This document shows, piece after piece, positions 34,155-42,182 of a stretch of 50,597 nt of DNA; the stretch's first letter is position 1, and every line of letters begins with the position of its first letter. The stretch spans positions 1-50,597 of the forward strand of contig CALEYP010000016.1 of NCBI GenBank assembly GCA_937924895.1, written 5' to 3'. The position numbers and the translations under genes were made by a program. Origin of the DNA: an uncultured Alphaproteobacteria bacterium (GTDB lineage: Bacteria > Pseudomonadota > Alphaproteobacteria > Puniceispirillales > Puniceispirillaceae). The notes under the pieces were generated by a model. That model was not told the DNA's origin. It worked only from the letters and a program-made list of their open reading frames with translations, and made no database searches.

Positions 34155-34604
34155 ATGGCAGACGACAAGCAGGATCGTAATTTTGGTGTCACCAATAATA
34201 ATGCGGTTGATATTCATGTGGGTAAGCGGATACGCCTTCGTCGGACTTTGCTTGGCTTGTCACAAGAACAGCTTGGCGCCGCTCTAAACATCACCTTTCA
34301 GCAGGTCCAGAAATATGAAAGAGGGGCCAACCGTGTGAGCGCCTCACGTCTATGGGATATCTCTCAGATTATTGATGTGCCAATTGGGTACTTCTTTGAG
34401 GATATGTCTGATGACACGATGCGGTCTAGCCCGCGCCGTGTTTCAACAGGCGAAGAGCATTTGGCCGATGATGCCAAAGACCCAATGGCACGACGCGAAA
34501 CATTGGAATTGGTGCGCACCTATTATTCCATTACAGCACCACATGTCAGACGCCGCATTTCTGATATGGTCAAAGCTATCGCCACAACCATCAACGAGAA
34601 ATAA
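34155..34604 (+). CDS. Xre-family helix-turn-helix regulator (PraR/PhrR-like)
   Basis: A 149-residue regulator with a single Cro/C1 helix-turn-helix (about residues 17-75: RIRLRRTLLGLSQEQLGAALNITFQQVQKYERG) and an alphaproteobacterial C-terminal extension containing GYFFEDM. Relatives regulate stress, biofilm or cell-cycle genes, but no target can be named here. The ATG at 34155 follows GAGGTGAGGAAG; a GTG three codons upstream is less likely. It lies 11 bases before xseB. Confidence 0.87.
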   Translation: MADDKQDRNFGVTNNNAVDIHVGKRIRLRRTLLGLSQEQLGAALNITFQQVQKYERGANRVSASRLWDISQIIDVPIGYFFEDMSDDTMRSSPRRVSTGEEHLADDAKDPMARRETLELVRTYYSITAPHVRRRISDMVKAIATTINEK

Positions 34605-34615
34605 AGGCGCATCTT

Positions 34616-34864
34616 ATGTCAGATACAACCGAACTTTCCTTTGAAGACGCGCTTCGCCAATTAGAAGAGATTGTCACAACATTAGAACGTGGTGATATTT
34701 CTCTGGATGAGGCGATCACAGCCTATGAAAAAGGAACCGCTTTGAAAGCGCATTGTCAAAAGCGATTGGAAGAAGCCCGTCTCAAGGTTGAGAAGATTGA
34801 TGTACCAGCGGCTGGCGATGTTGCATCATCTGCTGCCCCCTTTGATCCTGCTGCCCAATCGTAG
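34616..34864 (+). CDS. xseB: Exodeoxyribonuclease VII small subunit
   Basis: An 82-residue protein matching XseB: SFEDALRQLEEIVTTLERGDISLDEAITAYEKGTALKAHC. It is the small helical subunit of exonuclease VII, which degrades single-stranded DNA. No xseA is in the window. It precedes ispA and dxs, an order common in proteobacteria. Confidence 0.94.
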   Translation: MSDTTELSFEDALRQLEEIVTTLERGDISLDEAITAYEKGTALKAHCQKRLEEARLKVEKIDVPAAGDVASSAAPFDPAAQS

Positions 34865-34934
34865 CGTGACGCCGGTGAAGGCTGGCGCCCCACTTGTCTT
34901 GTAACATGCCTCACCGCGCAGTAAAGGTATCCGT

Positions 34935-35861
34935 ATGACAGCTCCTATCGCGGCCATCATTGAACAAGATGCAGCCACCATTACCAGCTATATGACATCC
35001 TATTTTGCCTCGCTACAGGGCCCAGCCAGTCAGCTGCATGACGCGATGGCCTATGGTGCGTTAAATGGCGGCAAAAGAGTGCGTGCCTCTTTGACTTTGT
35101 CTGCGGCTCGTCTTGCGCTTCACCAACAAGGGCAGGTGGCAGATGATCAGTCTTTGCAGCCAGCAATTATCGCTGCGGCAGCGCTTGAATTTATTCATGC
35201 CTATTCTCTCATTCATGATGATTTGCCGGCGATGGATGATGCTGATACACGTCGCGGTAAACCATCCGCCCATATTGCATTTGACGAGGCCACAGCGATT
35301 TTGGCCGGCGATGCCCTTCAGACAGAGGCCTTTATTTTATTAACTAATGAGGCCTTGCCTGTATCTGTTGCGCATCACCTGATCCGTTTGCTCGCAACCG
35401 CAAGCGGGGCTGCTGGCATGGCAGGGGGGCAAATGCGTGATTTGCAAGCAGATGAAGCAGCCCGCCAAGGCATGCCCTTTACCGCAGCAGAGACAGAAGA
35501 AATGCAGGCTATGAAAACAGGTGCGCTGATTGCAGCTGCGCCTGTGATGGGGGCTGTGGCTGTGGGTGGCACTGCTGCCTTGCAAGATGATCTATATCAG
35601 TTTGCAGCGCCACTTGGCCTTGCCTTTCAAATCGCAGATGATCTCTTGGATGTGACACAGGATGGGGTGGCTTTGGGAAAGCCAGCGGGACGTGATAAAG
35701 ACCAAGGTAAAGCTAGTTTTGTTGATTTTTATGGTCTTGAGGGGGCGAAGGAGTTTGCGGAAAGGCTGATGAATGACAGCCTGTCTGCCCTTTCACCATA
35801 TGGTGATGGCGCAGACGAACTTCACCAAATTGCACATTTTGTGATAAACCGGTCGCACTAA
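34935..35861 (+). CDS. ispA: Farnesyl/geranyl diphosphate synthase
   Basis: A 308-residue polyprenyl synthase. The first aspartate-rich motif is in IHDDLPAMDDADTRRGK and the second is FQIADDLLD. GGKRVRASL at the N-terminus binds isopentenyl diphosphate. It condenses IPP with DMAPP and GPP to make FPP for quinones and cell-wall lipid carriers. It is followed 50 bases later by dxs, so precursor and chain synthesis are co-located. Confidence 0.94.
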   Translation: MTAPIAAIIEQDAATITSYMTSYFASLQGPASQLHDAMAYGALNGGKRVRASLTLSAARLALHQQGQVADDQSLQPAIIAAAALEFIHAYSLIHDDLPAMDDADTRRGKPSAHIAFDEATAILAGDALQTEAFILLTNEALPVSVAHHLIRLLATASGAAGMAGGQMRDLQADEAARQGMPFTAAETEEMQAMKTGALIAAAPVMGAVAVGGTAALQDDLYQFAAPLGLAFQIADDLLDVTQDGVALGKPAGRDKDQGKASFVDFYGLEGAKEFAERLMNDSLSALSPYGDGADELHQIAHFVINRSH

Positions 35862-35911
35862 GTGACACGTATAGATAAGATAGAGATAATAGACGGGTTT
35901 AGAGGCGCATT

Positions 35912-37831
35912 GTGAGCCAGCATAACACACCATTATTAGATCAAATTGAAACCATGGCAGATTTGCGTGCTTTGCCGGAGGCGCAATTGCGCCAGCTTGC
36001 CGATGAAGTGCGCGCCGATATGATTAGCCATGTGTCTCATACAGGCGGCCATTTAGGCGCTGGTCTTGGGGTGGTGGAGCTCACAGTGGCCCTGCATTAT
36101 GTTTTTAATACACCTGATGACAGGGTGATTTGGGATGTTGGTCATCAGGCCTATCCGCATAAAATACTCACAGGTCGCCGTCATCAAATGCGCAGCTTGC
36201 GTCAAGAAGGTGGGTTGTCTGGTTTTACTAAACGCTCAGAATCAGAATTTGACCCCTTTGGGGCAGGGCACAGCTCCACCTCTATTTCCGCAGGATATGG
36301 GATGGCCGTGGCTCGTGATATGCAGCGCCGCCACAATCATGTCATTGCGGTGATTGGTGATGGCGCGATGTCAGCTGGTATGGCGTATGAGGCCATGAAT
36401 AATGCGGGCGCCGATCACTCCAATCTGATTGTTATCCTGAATGATAATGATATGTCGATTGCCCAGCCTGTTGGCGCGTTATCATCTTATCTCTCACAGC
36501 TTGTGACGTCACGTCCTTACCAGTCCCTCAAGGGGATTTTGAAAGAGGTGGCAAGCCGTTTCCCTGCGGAAATTGAACAAACTGCCAAACGGGCCCATTC
36601 CCTAGCAAAAGAGATTGTTGGCGCGCAAAGCCTCTTCTCACAGCTTGGCTTTACCCATATTGGCCCCATTGATGGCCATGATGTTGGCCAGCTTGTCGCG
36701 CTAATGAAGAATTTGCGTGATGGCGAAGTAACAGGCCCCGTGCTGGTTCATTGTGTAACAGAGAAGGGGAAGGGCCATCCGTTTCAAAGCCCGTCTTTTG
36801 AAAAATATCACGCGGTACCAAAATTTGATGTTGTGACAGGCGAGCAGGTGAAGCCCGCAAGCAATATTCCAAATTATACATCAGTTTTCGCCCAGGAATT
36901 GATTAAGCTCGTTGATGATGATCCGGCCATTGTTGCTGTGACAGCCGCCATGCCATCAGGCACCGGCCTTGATAAGGTGCAAAAAGCGCATCCAAAGAAG
37001 GTCTTTGATGTTGGGATTGCTGAACAGCATGCGGTGACCTTTGCCGCTGGTATGGCGACCGAGGGGCTCAAACCGTTTGTGGCGATATATTCAACCTTCT
37101 TGCAGCGCGGTTATGATCAGCTTGTTCATGATGTGGCGATTCAGAATTTGCCTGTGCGCTTTGTCATTGACCGGGCGGGTCTTGTTGGGGCTGATGGGGC
37201 AACGCATGGCGGCGTCTTTGACTTGGCTTTCCTGTCCTGCCTTCCCAATATGATGATTGCTTGCCCTTCTGATGAATCAGAATTGGTTCACATGATGAAA
37301 ACCTTTGCGGCTTATGATGAGGGGCCATCGGCGTTACGTTTCCCGCGTGGGGAAGGGCGTGGCGTGGCTATGCCTGATACGCCAGAGATCTTAGAGATTG
37401 GTAAGGGGCGTGTATTGTCTGAAGGGCAAGATTTGGCCATTCTCTCCCTCGGGGTGATGCTAGATGAAGCTGAAAAGGCTGCTGCCCAACTGGAAGATGA
37501 GGGTGTATCAGTTACCATCGCAGATGCGCGTTTTGCTAAGCCATTTGATCGCGCATTGGTCACAAAACTGATTGAGACGCATAAAGCGTTATTAATCGTC
37601 GAGGAATCAAGCCCCGGCGGCTTCTCTGCCCATCTTTTACAATTTGCCGCGAATGAAGGTTTGTTGCAAAAAGGCTGCGAGATTCGTGTTGCGACAATTG
37701 CCGATGAGTATATTGACCATGCGGGGCGCCCAGGTCAGCTGGCTATGGCTGGAATTGACGCCGCGCATTTGGTGGCATTGGCCAAAGATATGTTAGGTGA
37801 GGCAGAGGCCACACGCGCCAAAGCCCCCTAA
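35912..37831 (+). CDS. dxs: 1-deoxy-D-xylulose-5-phosphate synthase
   Basis: A 639-residue thiamine-diphosphate enzyme that starts the MEP isoprenoid pathway from pyruvate and glyceraldehyde 3-phosphate. Visible: TGGHLGAGLGVVELT, the ThDP/Mg motif GDGAMSAGMAYEAMNNAG, FDVGIAEQHAVTFAAGMA with the catalytic Glu, and the C-terminal transketolase domain. Start is GTG at 35912 with GAGG six bases upstream. It is followed by tlyA, the usual neighbour. Confidence 0.96.
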   Translation: MSQHNTPLLDQIETMADLRALPEAQLRQLADEVRADMISHVSHTGGHLGAGLGVVELTVALHYVFNTPDDRVIWDVGHQAYPHKILTGRRHQMRSLRQEGGLSGFTKRSESEFDPFGAGHSSTSISAGYGMAVARDMQRRHNHVIAVIGDGAMSAGMAYEAMNNAGADHSNLIVILNDNDMSIAQPVGALSSYLSQLVTSRPYQSLKGILKEVASRFPAEIEQTAKRAHSLAKEIVGAQSLFSQLGFTHIGPIDGHDVGQLVALMKNLRDGEVTGPVLVHCVTEKGKGHPFQSPSFEKYHAVPKFDVVTGEQVKPASNIPNYTSVFAQELIKLVDDDPAIVAVTAAMPSGTGLDKVQKAHPKKVFDVGIAEQHAVTFAAGMATEGLKPFVAIYSTFLQRGYDQLVHDVAIQNLPVRFVIDRAGLVGADGATHGGVFDLAFLSCLPNMMIACPSDESELVHMMKTFAAYDEGPSALRFPRGEGRGVAMPDTPEILEIGKGRVLSEGQDLAILSLGVMLDEAEKAAAQLEDEGVSVTIADARFAKPFDRALVTKLIETHKALLIVEESSPGGFSAHLLQFAANEGLLQKGCEIRVATIADEYIDHAGRPGQLAMAGIDAAHLVALAKDMLGEAEATRAKAP

Positions 37832-37889
37832 GAGATGTTAGTAATGAAGGGGACGCCCCTTCATAAGATGATGTGTAAAAGTGGGTGTG

Positions 37890-38618
37890 ATGCGGGCAGA
37901 CCAATATCTGCTTGCCAATGGGTTTGTGGCAAGCCGGCAAAAAGCCAAAGAATTGATTGAGGCCGGGGCTGTCTTGGTAAATGACATCCCTCTCAAAAAA
38001 GCCAGCCAATCAATACCACAAGGCGCCACCATTTCCATTGACAGCCCCTTAACTAAATGGGTGAGCCGCGGCGCGCTGAAGTTACTAGGCGGACTAGACG
38101 CATTTCCGGCCATTACCCCACAAGATAAAATCTGCCTTGATATTGGGGCATCAACGGGTGGCTTCACCGAGGTATGCCTGCGTCATGGGGCAGCGCATAT
38201 ATACGCCATTGATGTCGGGCATGGTCAGTTGGCCCCATCACTTGCCAAACATTCTCGTATTACCTCTGTCGAAAAATGTAATGCCCGTTATCTAGATGCG
38301 AGCCATGTGCCAGAGCCTTTTCAACTTATCGTTTGTGATGTGTCTTTCATCTCTTTGACGCTAGCATTACCAGCCGCAATGACATTGGCACCGCAAGGAT
38401 GCGAAGCCATTTGTCTTGTGAAACCGCAATTTGAAGTAGGGCGCAGCGGCCTTGATAAGGGTGGTATCGTCAAAGATGAGAGCCTGCGTCAGCAAGTCTT
38501 AGACGATATGGTCGCGTGGTTTCACACCCAAGGATGGGATGTCATCGGAACCGCAGATAGCCCCATTACAGGGCCGGATGGCAATCAGGAATTCTTACTC
38601 GCTGCCCGCAAATTATGA
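37890..38618 (+). CDS. tlyA: TlyA-family rRNA 2'-O-methyltransferase/hemolysin-like protein
   Basis: A 242-residue protein with an N-terminal S4 RNA-binding domain (MRADQYLLANGFVASRQKAKELI) and an FtsJ-like methyltransferase domain (CLDIGASTGGFTEVCL, then IVCDVSFISL). TlyA methylates 2'-O positions of 16S and 23S rRNA in actinobacteria; the activity in alphaproteobacteria is assumed. The ATG at 37890 is preferred over GTG 37881. Its 3' end overlaps the convergent aroC by six bases. Confidence 0.9.
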   Translation: MRADQYLLANGFVASRQKAKELIEAGAVLVNDIPLKKASQSIPQGATISIDSPLTKWVSRGALKLLGGLDAFPAITPQDKICLDIGASTGGFTEVCLRHGAAHIYAIDVGHGQLAPSLAKHSRITSVEKCNARYLDASHVPEPFQLIVCDVSFISLTLALPAAMTLAPQGCEAICLVKPQFEVGRSGLDKGGIVKDESLRQQVLDDMVAWFHTQGWDVIGTADSPITGPDGNQEFLLAARKL

Positions 38619-39707
38619 GGGCATGATGCCGCATTGCGCCTGATGACGCATAAGCTGGTCAAGCAAGACAATGGCCATCATCGCCTCAGCCACAGGCACG
38701 CCTCTAATACCCACACACGGGTCATGACGACCTTTGGTGCGGACATTGACCTCATTCCCCTCAATATCGAGCGATTGACGTTCTGTTAAAATGGATGAGG
38801 TTGGTTTGATGGCGATACGCACAACGACATCTTGACCAGATGAGATACCGCCTAAAATACCACCGGCATGGTTAGAGGAGAAGGCAGGACCTGTCTCGCC
38901 TTGGCGCATTTCATCGCCAGCCTCTCTGCCATCAAGCGCAGCAAGCTCAAAGCCAGACCCAATCTCAACACCCTTTACAGCATTGATAGACATCATCGCA
39001 GAGGCCAGTTCTGCATCTAATTTGCCATAAAGCGGCTGTCCTAAACCGGCAGGAATCCCTCTTGCTGAAATCTCTAAAATAGCCCCGGCTGATGACCCCT
39101 CTTTACGCACCTCATCAAGATAGGCTTCACAAGATTTGGCCGCCTGTGCATCAGCACAAAAGAAGGGGTTTTGATCAATGGCGGTTTCATCAAATTGGTT
39201 ACGGTCAATGCGATGGGGGCCAATTTGAACAACGGAACCAATGATTTTATAGCTGGCTCCTAGAATATGACGCAACGCAATATCAGCAATGGCACCAGCT
39301 GCCACGCGCACCGCTGTTTCACGAGCCGAAGAGCGACCGCCGCCACGATAATCGCGAATGCCATATTTGGCCTGATAGGTATAATCTGCATGGCCAGGGC
39401 GGAATTGACGGGCAATCTCGCCATAATCTTTTGATCGCTGGTCGGTGTTCCAGATAAGCAGGCTAATCGGTGTGCCTGTTGTTTTGCCTTCAAACACGCC
39501 TGACAGGATTTCAACCTGATCAGCTTCTTGTCTTTGGGTGACAAACCGAGATTGTCCAGGGCGACGGCGGTCAAGATAGGGCTGAATATCAGCCTCTGTC
39601 AGAGGCAAGCCTGGCGGCACATTGTCAACAATACATCCAATGGCTTTTCCATGGCTTTCACCAAAGCTCGTAAATGAAAATAGTTTGCCAAAGCTGTTAT
39701 CTGACAT
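38613..39707 (-). CDS. aroC: Chorismate synthase
   Basis: A 364-residue FMN-dependent enzyme that makes chorismate from EPSP. Signatures are GESHGKAIGCIVDNVPPGLPL, RRPGQSR, the RGGGRSSARET block and GRHDPCVGIRGVPVAEAM near the C-terminus. Length is standard. It is transcribed leftward after fabI, with an imperfect hairpin in the 65-base gap between them. Confidence 0.96.
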   Translation of the reverse strand: MSDNSFGKLFSFTSFGESHGKAIGCIVDNVPPGLPLTEADIQPYLDRRRPGQSRFVTQRQEADQVEILSGVFEGKTTGTPISLLIWNTDQRSKDYGEIARQFRPGHADYTYQAKYGIRDYRGGGRSSARETAVRVAAGAIADIALRHILGASYKIIGSVVQIGPHRIDRNQFDETAIDQNPFFCADAQAAKSCEAYLDEVRKEGSSAGAILEISARGIPAGLGQPLYGKLDAELASAMMSINAVKGVEIGSGFELAALDGREAGDEMRQGETGPAFSSNHAGGILGGISSGQDVVVRIAIKPTSSILTERQSLDIEGNEVNVRTKGRHDPCVGIRGVPVAEAMMAIVLLDQLMRHQAQCGIMPS

Positions 39708-39732
39708 AGAGGGCTTCCTGATAGGGTCGGGC

Positions 39733-39760
39733 AGGCGCGCATGAAAGGATGCGAGCGCCT
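39733..39760 (-). repeat. Stem-loop between fabI and aroC
   Basis: AGGCGC plus GCAT (39733-39742) pairs with ATGC and GCGCCT (39749-39752, 39755-39760), with a two-base bulge and a six-base loop. No T-tract follows on the minus strand, so this may be an mRNA-stability element rather than a terminator. Confidence 0.5.
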
Positions 39761-39772
39761 ACCTTGTTAGGG

Positions 39773-40585
39773 TTACACAGTGGTGATGTCTGGGGCGTCA
39801 ACGGCCTTCATACCAACCACATGATAACCGCAATCCACGTGATGTGTTTCACCTGATACGCCTGATGATAGGTCAGACAATAGATAGACACCTGCGCCAC
39901 CAACATCTTCCAACGTGACATTCCGCTTTAATGGTGAGTTATATTCATTCCATTTCAAAATATAACGGAAATCACCAATGCCAGAGGCGGCCAAAGTCTT
40001 CATGGGGCCAGCTGATAGGCCATTCACCCGGATATTCTGACCACCAAGATCGACGGCCAAATAGCGGACAGACGCTTCCAGCGCGGCTTTTGCCACACCC
40101 ATCACATTGTAATGAGGCATCACACGCTCAGCGCCATAATAGGTCAAAGTCAGCAATGAGCCGCCATCAGTCATCAATTTTGAGGCGCGATTAGCAATCG
40201 CTGTAAAAGAATAAACAGAGATGTCCATTGTCCGGTCAAAATTTTGACGTGTGGTATCGACATATTTGCCCTTCAGCTCTTCTTTGTCAGAATAGGCAAT
40301 GGCATGAAGCACAAAATCAAGCTTGCCCCATTTGGCTTCGAGCTCTGAGAAAACAGCATCCACTGATGCATCATCTGTTACGTCACATTCCATCACCATC
40401 TCAGAGTTAATAGAAGCGGCAAGTGGTTCGACACGTTTGCGCAATGCATCCCCCTGATAGGTGAAGGCTAATTCAGCACCTTGTGCCGCAGCGGCTGAGG
40501 CAATGCCCCACGCGATTGATCTATCATTGGCGACACCCATAATCAGGCCACGCTTGCCTGCCATAATTCCTTGTGAACCACTCAT
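39773..40585 (-). CDS. fabI: Enoyl-[acyl-carrier-protein] reductase FabI
   Basis: A 270-residue short-chain dehydrogenase of the FabI type, which performs the last reduction in fatty-acid elongation. GLIMGVANDRSIAWGIA at the N-terminus is the NADH-binding motif, and the catalytic Tyr/Lys are in LTYYGAERVMPHYNVMGVAKAALE. ATG codons at 40600, 40585 and 40564 are possible. 40585 gives the usual short leader before MAGKRG, but AAGGA precedes 40564 closely. It is downstream of the glycine-zipper protein gene on the same strand. Confidence 0.94.
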   Translation of the reverse strand: MSGSQGIMAGKRGLIMGVANDRSIAWGIASAAAAQGAELAFTYQGDALRKRVEPLAASINSEMVMECDVTDDASVDAVFSELEAKWGKLDFVLHAIAYSDKEELKGKYVDTTRQNFDRTMDISVYSFTAIANRASKLMTDGGSLLTLTYYGAERVMPHYNVMGVAKAALEASVRYLAVDLGGQNIRVNGLSAGPMKTLAASGIGDFRYILKWNEYNSPLKRNVTLEDVGGAGVYLLSDLSSGVSGETHHVDCGYHVVGMKAVDAPDITTV

Positions 40586-40650
40586 TCTACTTATTCCCAT
40601 GTTAGTGACGTCTTACGATTTGAAGACAATGAAGATGACGATATGCTGCT

Positions 40651-41205
40651 CTATTGGAGGCTGTAAGTTGTACGCTTGTTTAATTCAACGCGCTGGCCCT
40701 TCTCATAGGGGCGCTTGGCATTCAATGTGACAATGCGGTTATCAACTTCCACTTCGACCTTATAGCCATCAATTCTGGTGCTTGTTTCTTCCAGAACAAC
40801 ACGCCGCACTTCGCAAACTTCTTGCTGGCGATAGCCGACGATTTCCCCCTTGCTCTGGTTTTTCTTAGAGGCTTCATGGCCAAGCAACGCGCCAGCCACA
40901 GCACCGGCAGCCCCGCCACCATTTGAATCTGACAATTTATTACCGATGGCTGACCCGATGAGGCCGCCAACGATCAATCCGCCAATATTACCTTCACCAC
41001 CGCCAGAGGCTTCGCTGTAAATCGGCACATCTTCTGTACGACAAACACGCTCATCGCTTGGGACTTTGCGCACAATGTTGCTTGTTAACGTCTCAACATA
41101 TGTCACAGTACCAAGCACAGATTCACTGCGTGTCTCAGCGCTCACCGGCTGGAAGATAAGAGTTGCCGCAGCGGCCGATAACGTAAGAATCGCAGATAGT
41201 TTCAT
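40651..41205 (-). CDS. Glycine-zipper 2TM outer-membrane-associated protein
   Basis: A 184-residue exported protein: a signal peptide (about 1-23, ending VSA), a short N-terminal domain, then a glycine-zipper double helix (GGLIVGGLIGSAIGNKLSDSN and GGAAGAVAGALLGHEASK, about residues 75-115) and a C-terminal beta domain. Relatives include the rickettsial 17-kDa antigen/SlyB group. No lipobox cysteine is seen, so it is not an obvious lipoprotein. A structural role in the envelope is likely. Confidence 0.83.
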   Translation of the reverse strand: MKLSAILTLSAAAATLIFQPVSAETRSESVLGTVTYVETLTSNIVRKVPSDERVCRTEDVPIYSEASGGGEGNIGGLIVGGLIGSAIGNKLSDSNGGGAAGAVAGALLGHEASKKNQSKGEIVGYRQQEVCEVRRVVLEETSTRIDGYKVEVEVDNRIVTLNAKRPYEKGQRVELNKRTTYSLQ

Positions 41206-41393
41206 AGTAATCTCCCTATTTGTGTCTTATACATAATACTTTTCGCCAATTAGGGCAAATTTATGGCTCTAACTTTTTCGCAAAAATGATTGGCGGGCAA
41301 ATAGCCGCATCTTGGTGGCATGATTGCCGCTTGTATTCTGGTACTAACGGCTTAGCTTAGGGTCAGAATGCTATTTTACAAAAGAGACCAAAG

Positions 41394-42011
41394 ATGAGCC
41401 AAGATACGCAAAGCCCGCTCCATGCCGATAGCTTAACACACTCACCCTTTGAACTGTTCCATGACTGGTTTGAAGAAGCTAAGAAAACAGAAATAAACGA
41501 TCCGGATGCCATGGCATTGGCAAGTGTGGATGCGAATGGTCAACCATCTGTGCGTGTGGTGTTACTGAAAGAATGGTCAGAAGAGGGCTTTGTCTTTTAC
41601 ACCAATTATGAAAGCCGCAAGGCAGGTGAGTTGCTTGCCTCTGGAAAGGCGGCCTTTACCATGCATTGGAAGTCATTGCGTCGTCAGGTTCGCGTTGTCG
41701 GGTCTGTGGAACAGGTGCCAGCGGCACAATCAGATGCTTATTTTGCGTCTCGGCATCGTGGATCACGCGTCGGTGCTTGGGCATCACAGCAATCACAACC
41801 TTTGGCAACGCGCCAAATTCTGGCCGATCGTGTAGCAGAATTTGATGCAAAGTTCACGGATGATGTGCCTCGTCCAGCGCATTGGGGTGGCTTTTTGATC
41901 CGTCCAGCTGAGATTGAATTTTGGGCAGATGGCGCCTTTCGCCTGCATGATCGGTTTCGATTCACGCAAGATGGCCAAGGCGCATGGCAGGCGGCACGCC
42001 TCTATCCTTAA
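41394..42011 (+). CDS. pdxH: Pyridoxamine 5'-phosphate oxidase
   Basis: A 205-residue FMN enzyme that makes pyridoxal phosphate. RVVLLKEWSEEGFVFYTNYESRKAGEL, the HWKSLRRQVRVVG segment, SRHRGSRVGAWASQQS and the C-terminal FRLHDRFRF are typical. It is divergent from the glycine-zipper gene over 188 bases in which I see no further feature. Confidence 0.95.
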   Translation: MSQDTQSPLHADSLTHSPFELFHDWFEEAKKTEINDPDAMALASVDANGQPSVRVVLLKEWSEEGFVFYTNYESRKAGELLASGKAAFTMHWKSLRRQVRVVGSVEQVPAAQSDAYFASRHRGSRVGAWASQQSQPLATRQILADRVAEFDAKFTDDVPRPAHWGGFLIRPAEIEFWADGAFRLHDRFRFTQDGQGAWQAARLYP

Positions 42012-42044
42012 AATCAGACAGATTTTTGTCATAATGCGAACAGG

Positions 42045-42067
42045 GTGTCTCACTCGTTGTGAGACAC
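42045..42067. repeat. Perfect 9-bp inverted repeat before the dimethylglycine dehydrogenase gene
   Basis: GTGTCTCAC and GTGAGACAC flank the loop TCGTT. No T-run follows, so it is not a typical terminator. It lies 34 bases after the pdxH stop and 115 bases before the next gene, in a 171-base gap without other visible genes. It may be an operator or an RNA 3' end structure. Confidence 0.6.
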
Positions 42068-42182
42068 TGCGCCGCCTATGCGCATTCTAGCGCAAGGAAT
42101 GTCGGATAAAGGCTTCTTTTCACTTGTCACTTCTGTACAGTTAAGATCCGGTTAGATCGTTATATGTGAGAGGACAGATAAG

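Noticed and set aside
18900..42100. The 10-mer GCGCTAGAAT occurs upstream of the corrinoid gene and, on the other strand, upstream of the DMGDH gene; GCGCTAG also lies before metF.
   Set aside because: The same 10-mer also occurs inside the RACE coding region near 24680, and the promoter copies have opposite orientations, so a shared operator is not supported.
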